In this document: positions 18,628-27,210 of the stretch, one piece after another
Layout of the letters: each line of letters starts with the position of its first letter
Numbering within the stretch: position 1 is the stretch's first letter
From: JACJYM01 sp965230495
Lineage (GTDB): Bacteria > Bacteroidota > Bacteroidia > Chitinophagales > Saprospiraceae
Reading direction: 5' to 3'
NCBI GenBank assembly: GCA_965230495.1
Contig: OZ246004.1
Coordinates: 1,736,001-1,800,000 of the forward strand
Length of the DNA: 64,000 nt
The notes under the pieces: model-generated
Seen by the model: the letters and a program-made list of their open reading frames with translations, nothing else
Databases searched by the model: none
Told to the model about the DNA's origin: nothing
Program-made: the position numbers and the translations under genes

Positions 18628-19623
18628 TTAAAATCTTACGTTTATCAAACCAGTCAAATCCTTTACCTCTTTAACCGTTTGTTGTGCAACCTTTCTTATT
18701 TCATAAGAAGATTGTTTAATCTGATCCTTTATCATTTTCTTATTAGCAGACAACTCTTTTTTCTTCTCAATAAAAGGTTGTGTCATAGCTACTAAAGCAT
18801 CGGCCGTAGCCATTTTTAAATCCACATACTTTAGACCATTATTGTTATAATCATCCATCAAACTTACATAGGCTTCTTCTCCTCCTCCAGCCTTAAGTAA
18901 CATAAATAGGTTTTCTATGCCATCACTCATCCCTTCTTTTTCCTCTCCTGTATCGGTAACTGCAGACTTAATTCTCTTTCTAAGTACAGTTTCATCCGCA
19001 AATACACTAATGGCATGTTTTTCTCCTGCACTTTTACTCATCTTACGAGACGGATCGGCTGTAGATCTAATTTTCGGAGTTTCAGAATATAACGTTTCGG
19101 GTGACACAAAATATTCCTTCCCAACTTGGTGATTAAATCGCTGAGCAATATTTCTGGTTAATTCCAAATGTTGTTCCTGATCTTTTCCAACAGGAACATA
19201 ATCCGCTTTATAAATCAATATATCTGCACTCTGTAGAACAGGATAATTTAGAAGTCCCGCTGAAATAAATCCAGTGCCTTCCGAATGCTGAGCACTCTTG
19301 TCTTTAAACTGGGTCATTCTTGACAATTGTCCATAGGAACAAAAACAATTCAAAATCCAGTTTAATTCGGTATGCTCAGGCACCAGAGATTGAATGAAGA
19401 TTGATTCAGCTTTTACTCCGACAGACAACAAATTTATCACTAAATCCCATGTTTTACTTCTTAGTTTTTTCACATCATAAGGTGCTGTCATCGCATGATA
19501 ATCAACAATACCATAAAAACATCTGTATTTTTCTTGTAGTCTAACCCAATTCTGTACCGCACCGAAGTAATTACCTAAGTGCATCTCACCTGTGGGTTGA
19601 ATAGCAGAAAGTACCGATTTCAT
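18628..19623 (-). CDS. trpS: Tryptophan-tRNA ligase
   Basis: This 331-residue class I aminoacyl-tRNA synthetase has the HIGH-type signature in PTGEMHLGNYFG (about 10-21) and the KMSKS loop in RKMSKSAGEK near 195. PVGKDQEQHLELTRNIA is the conserved tryptophan/ATP pocket block. It charges tRNA-Trp with tryptophan. The length is normal for the bacterial enzyme. The ATP-grasp gene follows at once on the same strand. Upstream of the start is an A/T-rich near-repeat but no clear promoter. Confidence 0.97.
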   Translation of the reverse strand: MKSVLSAIQPTGEMHLGNYFGAVQNWVRLQEKYRCFYGIVDYHAMTAPYDVKKLRSKTWDLVINLLSVGVKAESIFIQSLVPEHTELNWILNCFCSYGQLSRMTQFKDKSAQHSEGTGFISAGLLNYPVLQSADILIYKADYVPVGKDQEQHLELTRNIAQRFNHQVGKEYFVSPETLYSETPKIRSTADPSRKMSKSAGEKHAISVFADETVLRKRIKSAVTDTGEEKEGMSDGIENLFMLLKAGGGEEAYVSLMDDYNNNGLKYVDLKMATADALVAMTQPFIEKKKELSANKKMIKDQIKQSSYEIRKVAQQTVKEVKDLTGLINVRF

Positions 19624-19651
19624 TTTTTCAATTTTTGAATTTTTGAATTTA

Positions 19652-20044
19652 TTAAATATCTTCTTTATATGCGATGCAACTTATTTCTACGTTGACATAT
19701 TTTGGTAAGTTAGCCACTTCCACCAACTCTCGTGCTGGTGCCGATTCGTCCTTAAAATAGGTAGAATACACTTGGTTAATCTTCCCGTAATTTTCCATAT
19801 CGGAAACAAAAACACTGCATTTTACCACATGATTAAAATCCATACCGGCTTCTTTTAGAATTAATCCCAAATTCTTCATAACCATATGTGTCTCTGACTG
19901 TATATCGTCAATCACCAATTTACCAGTGATACGATCTAAAGCAATCTGGCCAGATATGAAAAGCATACCATTGACCAAGACAGAGTGATTATAAGGCCCT
20001 ACTGGAGCAGGGGCATTAAGCGAGTTTATTACTTTCTTTGCCAT
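19652..20044 (-). CDS. ridA: RidA family reactive enamine/imine deaminase
   Basis: The 130-residue protein has the YjgF/YER057c/UK114 pattern: GPYNHSVLVNGMLFISGQIA near the N-terminus, a central CSVFVSDMENY, and the catalytic arginine in SAPARELVEV at position 105, the same position as the well-studied Arg105. The Arg keeps it in the active RidA group that hydrolyses 2-aminoacrylate and related enamines. It follows a terminator and precedes trpS by 28 bp. Confidence 0.93.
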   Translation of the reverse strand: MAKKVINSLNAPAPVGPYNHSVLVNGMLFISGQIALDRITGKLVIDDIQSETHMVMKNLGLILKEAGMDFNHVVKCSVFVSDMENYGKINQVYSTYFKDESAPARELVEVANLPKYVNVEISCIAYKEDI

Positions 20045-20064
20045 AATATATAATTAAACAGAAA

Positions 20065-20092
20065 AAGCTCCTCTGCGGTCCGCAGGGAGCTT
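20065..20092 (-). terminator. Terminator downstream of rpmF
   Basis: AAGCTCC/GGAGCTT flanks an inner CTGC/GCAG stem. Read on the minus strand the hairpin runs into TTTTTC. It separates the DUF177-rpmF unit from ridA. Confidence 0.75.
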
Positions 20093-20118
20093 ATTTTCTT
20101 AATTCTTTATTTCTTTAA

Positions 20119-20325
20119 TTAATCCTCTATTTCTACTTCTTCAACGCTACCCTGAATTACCACTTGGCCTTTATAGTACATACTTCCTTCATGCCAGTAC
20201 GCTCTATGAAACAAATGAGGTTCTCCAGTTGTCTTACAAGTAGCAACAGTAGGAGCTGTAGACTTATAATGAGTCCTTCTCTTTCTCTTTCTTTGCTTTG
20301 AAATCCTACTTTTCGGATGTGCCAT
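20119..20325 (-). CDS. rpmF: 50S ribosomal protein L32
   Basis: This 68-residue basic protein begins MAHPKSRISKQRKRKRRTHY, the L32 signature, and continues with TCKTTGEPHLFHRAYW. It has one Cys only, so the zinc-binding pairs of some L32 proteins are missing. It lies 30 bp after the DUF177 gene, the usual pairing in bacteria, although plsX and fabH do not follow as they do in many genomes. Confidence 0.96.
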   Translation of the reverse strand: MAHPKSRISKQRKRKRRTHYKSTAPTVATCKTTGEPHLFHRAYWHEGSMYYKGQVVIQGSVEEVEIED

Positions 20326-20355
20326 TTCTATTTATTTTAAATGTTAAACTATTTC

Positions 20356-20883
20356 TTAATTATTTAAATCAAGGTTTTTAAGACTGTCCCAAATGGATCG
20401 ACTATTAGAAGGTTCTTCTTGATCTGAAAGCTTATTCAATACCTCCATGTCACAAGGTCGCGGAACTTCTATTTCACAATTATAAACTTTTGATGCCGGA
20501 ACACTCACTACTATCATTTCATAAATATGAGTAGATAAGTCTATATAAGGATCGTCTTTTGAGTATGCCAAAACATCTTCTTCCAAATTCAATTCTTCCT
20601 CAGATTCCATTCTTTTCAAATACATCTTATGATCAGAATTTATAGGCAATTTTATGCCTGCTAAACATCTATCACAATTAGTCTTAAAAAAGCCATTGAT
20701 TTCAAAATCCATTTCCGCATGATCATACTTTTTATCTAATTTAAGTACTACACGAAAACTTCCCTCCTGAATCAAAGAGTGTTCAAAGCATTGAAAAAAA
20801 TCGTTTTCAACATCAAATACAAACTCATATTCTTCACTTTGTAGCCCCTGAATCGGAAGACGATATTGATCTAAAATCTTCAT
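20356..20883 (-). CDS. DUF177 (YceD-like) protein
   Basis: The 175-residue acidic protein precedes rpmF. It has the family pattern of a beta-rich N-terminal half and a NCDRCL motif (CxxC, near residue 68), followed by an acidic stretch (SEEELNLEEDV) and a short CEIEVPRPC segment. YceD/DUF177 proteins are linked to 23S rRNA maturation in bacteria and plants. This position directly before rpmF supports the assignment. The promoter at 20911-20940 should drive both genes. Confidence 0.85.
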   Translation of the reverse strand: MKILDQYRLPIQGLQSEEYEFVFDVENDFFQCFEHSLIQEGSFRVVLKLDKKYDHAEMDFEINGFFKTNCDRCLAGIKLPINSDHKMYLKRMESEEELNLEEDVLAYSKDDPYIDLSTHIYEMIVVSVPASKVYNCEIEVPRPCDMEVLNKLSDQEEPSNSRSIWDSLKNLDLNN

Positions 20884-20910
20884 TCTTTAGAACTTTTTCT
20901 AAATGGAGTG

Positions 20911-20940
20911 CAAAAATAAACATTTTTTTTGTTTAACCAA
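20911..20940 (-). promoter_or_regulatory. Promoter of the DUF177-rpmF unit
   Basis: On the minus strand TTG (20940-20938), 19 bp and TATTTTTG (20918-20911) match the Bacteroidota consensus TTG-N19-TAnnTTTG exactly. The DUF177 start is 27 bp downstream. Confidence 0.75.
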
Positions 20941-20946
20941 GGTTAA

Positions 20947-21408
20947 TTATTCAAAATCGAAGTCTATTCTTGCTATAGGATGTAGCTTCATATCCTTTAC
21001 TTTCGCCTCACCTTCTATCCTATATACTGACTTCACTCCTTTTAATAATTTCGCCACACTCACCATCCCTCGGAAAATAAAATTTCCATCAGCCAATTTA
21101 TCCATTTCTGATTTTGGCGGATCCACCTTTATTCTATATTCTTTTCGTATCTCCTCATCTTTTGAAATCAGAAAACTTTCGTCCAAACTTAATTGACCTA
21201 TCGTGTATTCGTCAATTAATTTGCTGCTCCTTCTACCCCGAAAGTACTTTTCTACACACTTTAACTCAACAGATTCAATGGTGGCATCATTTTGAGAAGT
21301 AAAAACTACTTCTACTTCTACATATCCTCCATCTTTATTAACTCTGGGTTCCAAAAGCTCTATCTTAACGCTTTCTATTCCCAGAGCATGTTTAATTTTT
21401 TTGAGCAT
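20947..21408 (-). CDS. Spo0M/arrestin-like protein
   Basis: This 153-residue protein consists almost entirely of beta strands with the arrestin-like opening MLKKIKHALGIESVKIELLEPRV. It has the later pattern EEIRKEYRIKVDPP and a C-terminal HPIARIDFDFE. The start resembles Spo0M (sporulation-control) family proteins, which keep an arrestin N-domain fold. It is shorter than Bacillus Spo0M (about 250 residues), so only one arrestin half seems present. The function in a non-sporulating Bacteroidota cell is unknown. Confidence 0.55.
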   Translation of the reverse strand: MLKKIKHALGIESVKIELLEPRVNKDGGYVEVEVVFTSQNDATIESVELKCVEKYFRGRRSSKLIDEYTIGQLSLDESFLISKDEEIRKEYRIKVDPPKSEMDKLADGNFIFRGMVSVAKLLKGVKSVYRIEGEAKVKDMKLHPIARIDFDFE

Positions 21409-21441
21409 TTTGTTTTTAAAATTAGTTAGATCTACGAAAGT

Positions 21442-21930
21442 TTACTTAACAAATCGATGAATCCAGCTGTCTTTTAGAGGAGTAGTCCAATTTGTCAGAA
21501 ATTCGTTTTTAGTCTTAACCAAATTGTTAAAGAAAATAGTTTCATTTCCAATTAACCCATTGTCGAAAGCAGATTTCAAATCTGAAAGTCCAATGGACCG
21601 AACTCTTTCATTTTCATCTAAATAACATACATTTTGCCTATCAAAGAAATCTATGTTGACATGAGCTCCTAATTTTTCAATAAAATGAACTGATGCATCT
21701 ATACTACAACCCGATGCCATTTGATGACCCTCATCCACAAAAATGCAAAGAAATCTCCTATGAAAAATGTTTCCATACGTAAGCAGAGATTTGTTGTGTG
21801 CAGTCCAAGCTTCCAAAAAATCAAATAATGGCTCCCTAGCCATAGCTAACTCAGCATCATTAAGCTCTCTATTTCCTTGATAAATCCATACTTTGGAATG
21901 ATTCTCCAGAGCTATTAAATCCAACACCAT
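21442..21930 (-). CDS. Conserved Bacteroidota protein (often mislabelled ABC transporter ATPase)
   Basis: The 162-residue protein has the conserved blocks KVWIYQGNREL, FLEAWTAHNKSL, FVDEGHQMASGCSIDASVHF and LKDSWIHRFV. This small family is widespread in Bacteroidota and is often annotated as an ABC transporter ATPase, although no Walker A or B motif is present here. The invariant SGCSID core suggests a functional site, but no activity is known. It lies 2 bp downstream of the DUF4442 gene, and both follow the aspartate kinase, so the three form one operon. Confidence 0.75.
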   Translation of the reverse strand: MVLDLIALENHSKVWIYQGNRELNDAELAMAREPLFDFLEAWTAHNKSLLTYGNIFHRRFLCIFVDEGHQMASGCSIDASVHFIEKLGAHVNIDFFDRQNVCYLDENERVRSIGLSDLKSAFDNGLIGNETIFFNNLVKTKNEFLTNWTTPLKDSWIHRFVK

Positions 21931-21932
21931 AT

Positions 21933-22403
21933 TTATTTTCTTTTAAATGACCAATTAAATTTGGCTCTCATGACTAAAACATTGTCCTCATTATAACCCT
22001 CTGACTCCATTAAAAGGCTCGCGGTTTCATTTGTACGCAATTCTGATAAAAGTTCAAACACTTCTCTACCCTGATCACAATGAAAAGTAATTTTTCCAGT
22101 AGCCTTTTTTAAAAATTCTGCTTCCGCATTCACGACTAACATTGAAAACCTCCCCAAATCCATAACGGTTTGCTGTGCCAATATACCTGTGGAAAATTCC
22201 GCTGTACCCATTAAAGCACTAAAATAAATGGATTTAAATGGGTTCTTATTAAAATTATTATGTTTAATAATCACTGCTGATTTTTCTTTTGTTAAATTCT
22301 CCACAGAAACTCCCCAAAATAAGAGGCTTGGTAACCTTCGCCAAAGCATATATTTAAGCTTCCACTTATTTAGAATTATGTCTCTATATTTGATAGCATC
22401 CAT
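21933..22403 (-). CDS. DUF4442 / hotdog-fold thioesterase-like protein
   Basis: The start is taken at 22403 (MDAIKYRDIIL), 4 bp after the aspartate kinase stop; a longer frame would overlap that gene by 50 bp. The 156-residue protein has the pattern of DUF4442 hotdog proteins: a VIIKHNNFNKNPFKSIYFSAL-type strand-helix segment, then MGTAEFSTGIL, and a beta sheet ending in VLVMRAKFNW. These are related to acyl-CoA thioesterases. The usual Asp/Glu catalytic position is not obvious here, so the activity is uncertain. Confidence 0.65.
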   Translation of the reverse strand: MDAIKYRDIILNKWKLKYMLWRRLPSLLFWGVSVENLTKEKSAVIIKHNNFNKNPFKSIYFSALMGTAEFSTGILAQQTVMDLGRFSMLVVNAEAEFLKKATGKITFHCDQGREVFELLSELRTNETASLLMESEGYNEDNVLVMRAKFNWSFKRK

Positions 22404-22407
22404 TATT

Positions 22408-23679
22408 TTAGCTTGCTTGAACAACCATCTGCCTTGTGTTCTGATTGAACTCTTCAAATATGATTTTTCTATTTTTTGTTAACTCATTAACCGTTTCTGC
22501 GTTATAATTCCTCACAGTAATCAGTTCTAGATCTTGCTTGATTTCAATGGTAAGCTTATTTCTAAAAAACTCTATAAAAGTTTGTACTTTATGAGGTAGA
22601 TTAGTTATACAGATGGTAAAACTTACCGCCGAGTTTTTCATTACATTTACTTTAATCCTTAGTTCTGCTAGTTTTTGAAATATGTCCGATAAATGATGCT
22701 CCGCGACAAAAGAAAAATCGTTGGTTCTAATCAACAGCAATGCCTGATTGTTTTCAATAATAACTATTGGAGGATAACTTTCCAATCCATCATTACTGAT
22801 ACACGTCCCTTCATCTTCAGGATTAGTAAAAGGTCTGACGTATAAAGGGATACTCTTATTCTCTATCGGCTTGATAGTTTTGGGATGAATAACCTTTGCT
22901 CCGAAGTACGTCATTTCGATAGCCTCTCTATATGATAATTTGTCAATTCTCTTTGCATTCGGGAACAGCTTCGGATCTGCAGTTAATATTCCTGGCACAT
23001 CCTTCCAAATATGCATAGATTTGGCTCCCAGACAAAAACTAAAAATAGCAGCCGTAAAATCGCTGCCTTCCTTAGCCAAAGTAGTGGTAAAATTCTCTGT
23101 ACTAGAACCTATAAACCCTTGAGTAACTATTAAATTACCCCTCTCAAAAATTTTTCCAACATTCTTATCTATTCGGTCTTCGGTGATTTTCCAATCAACT
23201 CTTGCATCTCTATAATTATTATCCGTAATAATGCAATCTCGGGCGTCTAACCACTCAACACTCGCATTAACAGATTTTATAGCATGGTACACAATTTTAG
23301 TCGACACCAACTCTCCAATGGATACTATTTGGTCATACAAATAATCATATGGATCAGATAATTCCTCCTCTATTACCCATTCCACTTCTACAAAAAGATC
23401 ATTGATTTCCTGAATTAATGTAGACTCCGTAGGCAAAGACAGGTTTTTAATATGCTCATAATGCCACTCTTTGATTCCTTCCAAAAAACGAACTTCCTCA
23501 CCTGTGTGGTGAAAATAGGCATCAACCACTTTTTCTAAGGCCAGGGTTGTTTTCCCCATCGCCGAAACGACAACAACTATCTTCTCATTTTTAAAATTAT
23601 TGAGAATCTTCGTTACATTTAGAATTCCTTCTACATCTTTAACTGATGCACCTCCAAATTTAAACACCTTAATATCCAT
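22408..23679 (-). CDS. Aspartate kinase (monofunctional, ACT-regulated)
   Basis: The ATG at 23679 is preferred over one at 23685 because AAGGTGA lies about 6 nt upstream, a good Shine-Dalgarno spacing. The 423-residue protein opens with VFKFGGASV, the kinase phosphate loop, and has VVVVSAMGKTT and the active-site segment FTTTLAKEGSDFTAA; most family members have GRGGSD in that block. VIHPKTIKP and two ACT-like regulatory segments (about 290-420) follow. It phosphorylates aspartate in the lysine/threonine/methionine pathway. The ACT part predicts allosteric feedback. It is transcribed divergently from oadG. Confidence 0.9.
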   Translation of the reverse strand: MDIKVFKFGGASVKDVEGILNVTKILNNFKNEKIVVVVSAMGKTTLALEKVVDAYFHHTGEEVRFLEGIKEWHYEHIKNLSLPTESTLIQEINDLFVEVEWVIEEELSDPYDYLYDQIVSIGELVSTKIVYHAIKSVNASVEWLDARDCIITDNNYRDARVDWKITEDRIDKNVGKIFERGNLIVTQGFIGSSTENFTTTLAKEGSDFTAAIFSFCLGAKSMHIWKDVPGILTADPKLFPNAKRIDKLSYREAIEMTYFGAKVIHPKTIKPIENKSIPLYVRPFTNPEDEGTCISNDGLESYPPIVIIENNQALLLIRTNDFSFVAEHHLSDIFQKLAELRIKVNVMKNSAVSFTICITNLPHKVQTFIEFFRNKLTIEIKQDLELITVRNYNAETVNELTKNRKIIFEEFNQNTRQMVVQAS

Positions 23680-23777
23680 ATACATTCACCTTCGTTGAAT
23701 GTGCTAAGTAAACTTATTTAGTCAAAAATTTATAATAATCTGATATTTTTTAACTTTACTGGCTTAAACGCACAAGA

Positions 23778-24029
23778 ATGGAAAATTCCAATATTACCGA
23801 ACTATCCCTTTTATTGATAGGGATGTGTACCGTATTTTTAATATTGGGTATAATATATCTCTCTGGAAATTTATTGATTTTTCTCACTAACAAATTCGAT
23901 AACAACTCCATTGATAAAGAAGCAGATGATCATGATCAAAATGTTGATATTGCCGTAATAACTGCGGCAGTTGCGTCCTTATCTGGAGGAAAAGCACACA
24001 TCAAATCCATAGACCCAATTAAAAACTAA
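23778..24029 (+). CDS. oadG: Sodium-pumping decarboxylase gamma subunit (OadG family)
   Basis: The 83-residue protein has one N-terminal membrane helix (about residues 8-34, LSLLLIGMCTVFLILGIIYL) and a short acidic and Ala-rich tail with VDIAVITAAVASL. OadG is a small membrane anchor that assembles the cytosolic carboxyltransferase with the membrane pump. It lies 6 bp before oadA and in the order G-A-B. A weak TAnnTTTG-like sequence (TAACTTTA, one mismatch) lies at 23751. Confidence 0.85.
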   Translation: MENSNITELSLLLIGMCTVFLILGIIYLSGNLLIFLTNKFDNNSIDKEADDHDQNVDIAVITAAVASLSGGKAHIKSIDPIKN

Positions 24030-24035
24030 AGATCG

Positions 24036-25919
24036 ATGAAAAGAAAAGAAATTAGGTTAGCTCTCGTTTATCGAGACATGTGGCAATCCTCAGGAAAATT
24101 TGTTCCTCGTGTTGATCAACTTATAAGGGTGGCTCCCGAAATTATAAAAATGGGTTGCTTTGACAGAGTAGAAACCAATGGAGGGGGGTTTGAACAAGTG
24201 AATCTACTTTTTGGCGAAAATCCTAATAAATCGGTGAGACAATGGACTCAACCTTTTAATGATTCAGGAATTCAAACTCAAATGCTGGAGAGAGGACTTA
24301 ACGGTATCCGAATGAGTCCTATAGGAAAAGACCTGCGAAAAAAAATGTTCAGTCTGAAGAAAAAGCAAGGAACAGATATTTCCAGGTCTTTTGATGGCCT
24401 TAATAATCCTAGAAATTTAGCTCTATCATTTAAATATGCCAAGGAAGGCGGGATGATCGCACAAGCAGCACTAAGTATAACTTTCTCTCCTCTTCATACC
24501 GTTGACTACTATGTTGATTTAGCAAATCAATACCTCGAATTGGGTGCAGAAGAAATCTGTATAAAAGATATGGCAGGTATTGGTAGACCCTCATCTATTG
24601 GAAAAATAGTAAAAGGAATACGAACGAATCACCCCAGTATTATTATTCAGTATCACGGACATTCTACTCCCGGTTTTTCCGTAGCATCTTCTCTCGAAGC
24701 AGCAAGAAATGGTGCTGATTATATTGATGTAGGAATGGAGCCTCTATCCTGGGGTACGGGCCATGCTGACCTCTTAACCATTCATGCAATGCTCAAAGAT
24801 GATGGATTTATCCTCAAAGACATTGATATGGATGCTTATATGCGAGTAAGAACACTAACTCAGGAGTTTATAGATGATTTTCTCGGCTACTATATAGCTG
24901 AGAGTAATAGAAAAATGAATTCTTTACTTATCGGTCCTGGTTTGCCTGGTGGGATGATGGGAAGTTTGATGGCTGATTTGGAAAACAATCTAAAGAGTTT
25001 AAATAAATGGCTTGAAAAAAATAATAAGCCTAAAATGGCAACAGATCAACTACTTATCAAACTGTTTGATGAAGTACAATATGTCTGGCCAAAACTGGGG
25101 TATCCTCCACTAGTTACTCCATATAGTCAGTATGTAAAAAATGTCTCATTAATGAATACTATTAACCTAATAAAAGGTAAAAATAGATGGGCATTGATCG
25201 ACGAAAACACCTGGTCAATGATTTTGGGTAGACAAGGCCAATTGCTTGGAGAAGTAGCTCCAGAAATAAAAGAAATGGCCAAAGATCAGAATAGAGAATT
25301 CTATAATGATGACCCTCAAGATCTTTACTCCGATGAGCTGGATATCTACAGAAAAAAGATGAAAGAGAAATCTTGGGATCTGGGAACAGATGAAGAAGAG
25401 CTATTTGAGTATGCCATGCATCCGAATCAATACGAGGCCTTTAAAGATGGATCTGCTAAGAAAAAGTTTGAAAAAGATCTTGAAGAACGAAAGAAAAAAG
25501 ATAGCTCAGACATTGCCAATGCCTCAGTTCCAACCACTCTTCAAGCAATGCCAACAAAAATGAAAATAGAAGTGGATGGTCGTCCTTATGAAGTTAAAAT
25601 ATCTTATGACTCTCAAGACCAACAGCCTTCAGGCTCAAGCGAACAAGGAATTAAAAAACCTTCTTCCAATGGAGTTTCCAATAATGCTTTAACTATTCAG
25701 GCTCCGTTGGAAGGTAAATTCTATCTAACAAAAGATCCAGGCGAAAAAGGTGTACAAATAGGAGATAAAGTAACAAAAGGAGATACAATAGGATACATAG
25801 AAGCCATGAAAGTTATTAATGCTATATCAGCTGACCAATCAGGTGTTGTAGTTGATATAGTAGCTAAACATGGTGAAGATATAGAGGAAGATGATGTAAT
25901 CTTAAAAGTTGAAGCTTAA
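24036..25919 (+). CDS. oadA: Biotin-dependent sodium-pumping decarboxylase alpha subunit (OadA-like, divergent)
   Basis: The 627-residue protein has a carboxyltransferase TIM barrel (about 1-280), a linking conserved carboxylase domain (about 290-460), a Lys/Glu-rich linker and a biotinyl domain. The metal and catalytic residues of OadA are kept: Asp14 (VYRDMWQS), Lys177 (CIKDMAG) and His207/His209 (YHGHSTPG). The surrounding residues differ from the classical LRDAHQS and HTHATSG. The biotin lysine is Lys592 in IEAMKVIN. Classical OadA transfers CO2 from oxaloacetate to biotin; the altered pocket flanks leave room for another acid substrate, but oxaloacetate is the default. It is followed 3 bp later by oadB. 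Confidence 0.88.
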   Translation: MKRKEIRLALVYRDMWQSSGKFVPRVDQLIRVAPEIIKMGCFDRVETNGGGFEQVNLLFGENPNKSVRQWTQPFNDSGIQTQMLERGLNGIRMSPIGKDLRKKMFSLKKKQGTDISRSFDGLNNPRNLALSFKYAKEGGMIAQAALSITFSPLHTVDYYVDLANQYLELGAEEICIKDMAGIGRPSSIGKIVKGIRTNHPSIIIQYHGHSTPGFSVASSLEAARNGADYIDVGMEPLSWGTGHADLLTIHAMLKDDGFILKDIDMDAYMRVRTLTQEFIDDFLGYYIAESNRKMNSLLIGPGLPGGMMGSLMADLENNLKSLNKWLEKNNKPKMATDQLLIKLFDEVQYVWPKLGYPPLVTPYSQYVKNVSLMNTINLIKGKNRWALIDENTWSMILGRQGQLLGEVAPEIKEMAKDQNREFYNDDPQDLYSDELDIYRKKMKEKSWDLGTDEEELFEYAMHPNQYEAFKDGSAKKKFEKDLEERKKKDSSDIANASVPTTLQAMPTKMKIEVDGRPYEVKISYDSQDQQPSGSSEQGIKKPSSNGVSNNALTIQAPLEGKFYLTKDPGEKGVQIGDKVTKGDTIGYIEAMKVINAISADQSGVVVDIVAKHGEDIEEDDVILKVEA

Positions 25920-25922
25920 CGA

Positions 25923-27125
25923 ATGGACGTTCTTAATAAGCTTTTCGAAATGACAGCTCTGGGTGAAATTTTTCATCAACCGTTATCTGTTGTAATGCTT
26001 CTTATAGGTTTTTTGTTCCTTTATTTAGGAATAAAAAAGAACTTTGAGCCATTACTATTAGTTCCGATAGCCTTCGGAATTCTCTTAGCCAATTTTCCGG
26101 GAGGAGGCATGGCTGTCACTCCCTCCAATGATGACAATAATATCATGCATCTCACATTGCTAGAAATTGCAAAAGATCATGGCATCATGAACATGTTATA
26201 TTATAGTCTCATCAAAACGGGTTTGTTACCACCATTAATATTTATGGGCGTAGGAGCCATGACAGATTTTGGACCAATGTTAAGAAATTTGAAGTTGGCT
26301 TTTTTTGGAGCCGCTGCCCAAATTGGAATATTTACCGTTTTAATAGGTGCTAGCCTGATGGGCTTCACAATGAAACAAGCAGCTGCCTTAGGTATCATCG
26401 GAGGAGCGGATGGTCCTACCGCTATATACACTTCTATTAAATTAGCTCCGGAACTATTAGGTCCAATTGCAATCGCTGCATACTCATACATGGCATTAGT
26501 TCCTGTTATAATACCATTTGTTGTCAAGTTATTGATGAACGAAAAGGAACTTAAGATTAATATGAAGGAGCAAGAGGCTTTAGCTAAAAAGAAAGAAATT
26601 AAGAACTTAAAGCAAGCAAAATTATTATTTCCAATAGTACTGGTCGTTATTGTTTCCTTACTTGTTCCTAGTTCGGTGCCATTGGTTGGATGTTTACTTT
26701 TTGGAAATCTTCTAAAAGAAATTGGTACGTCTACTAACAGATTATATCAAGCCGCCTCGGATACCATTATGAATGTTGCAACAATTTTTCTGGGGTTAAC
26801 GGTTGGTGCTACCATGACCGCAGAGAGTTTTCTCAATAGTCAGACAATTATGATCGTTGTTGGAGGTTTTATTGCTTTTGTAATCTCTGTAGGTGGTGGA
26901 ATACTGGCAGCAAAAATTTATAACTTTTTTTCTAAGACAAAAATCAACCCCCTGATTGGAGCTACAGGACTAAGTGCTGTACCCATGGCATCAAGAGTAG
27001 CGAACGAAATTGCTTTAAAACATGATCCAAAAAATCACATTCTTCAATATGCCATGTCCAGTAATATTAGTGGTGTAATCGGAAGTGCTGTGGCAGCAGG
27101 TGTTTTAATTTCCTTCCTTAGTTAG
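25923..27125 (+). CDS. oadB: Sodium ion-translocating decarboxylase beta subunit (OadB)
   Basis: The 400-residue protein is very hydrophobic with about nine to eleven membrane segments. It carries the family motifs GIIGGADGPTAIY (about 155-170) and GLSAVPMASRVANE (about 350), which line the Na+ path in OadB. It decarboxylates the carboxybiotin formed by OadA and uses the energy to export two Na+ per turnover. The cell would thus gain a sodium gradient, consistent with a marine or saline habitat. Confidence 0.93.
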   Translation: MDVLNKLFEMTALGEIFHQPLSVVMLLIGFLFLYLGIKKNFEPLLLVPIAFGILLANFPGGGMAVTPSNDDNNIMHLTLLEIAKDHGIMNMLYYSLIKTGLLPPLIFMGVGAMTDFGPMLRNLKLAFFGAAAQIGIFTVLIGASLMGFTMKQAAALGIIGGADGPTAIYTSIKLAPELLGPIAIAAYSYMALVPVIIPFVVKLLMNEKELKINMKEQEALAKKKEIKNLKQAKLLFPIVLVVIVSLLVPSSVPLVGCLLFGNLLKEIGTSTNRLYQAASDTIMNVATIFLGLTVGATMTAESFLNSQTIMIVVGGFIAFVISVGGGILAAKIYNFFSKTKINPLIGATGLSAVPMASRVANEIALKHDPKNHILQYAMSSNISGVIGSAVAAGVLISFLS

Positions 27126-27155
27126 ATTTACCTCTTCTAACATACTAAATTATTC

Positions 27156-27188
27156 AAAAAAAAGTAAAGCCTCTTTTCGAGGCTTTAC
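27156..27188 (-). terminator. Terminator of the TerB-like gene unit
   Basis: A perfect 10-bp stem GTAAAGCCTC/GAGGCTTTAC with a 5-nt loop is followed on the minus strand by eight T. It also lies at the 3' end of oadB and may stop both. Confidence 0.85.
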
Positions 27189-27210
27189 AATTATAAATTA
27201 AATAGGTGAC

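Noticed and set aside
21442..21930. ABC transporter ATPase
   Set aside because: The name circulates for this family, but no Walker A, Walker B or LSGGQ motif is present.
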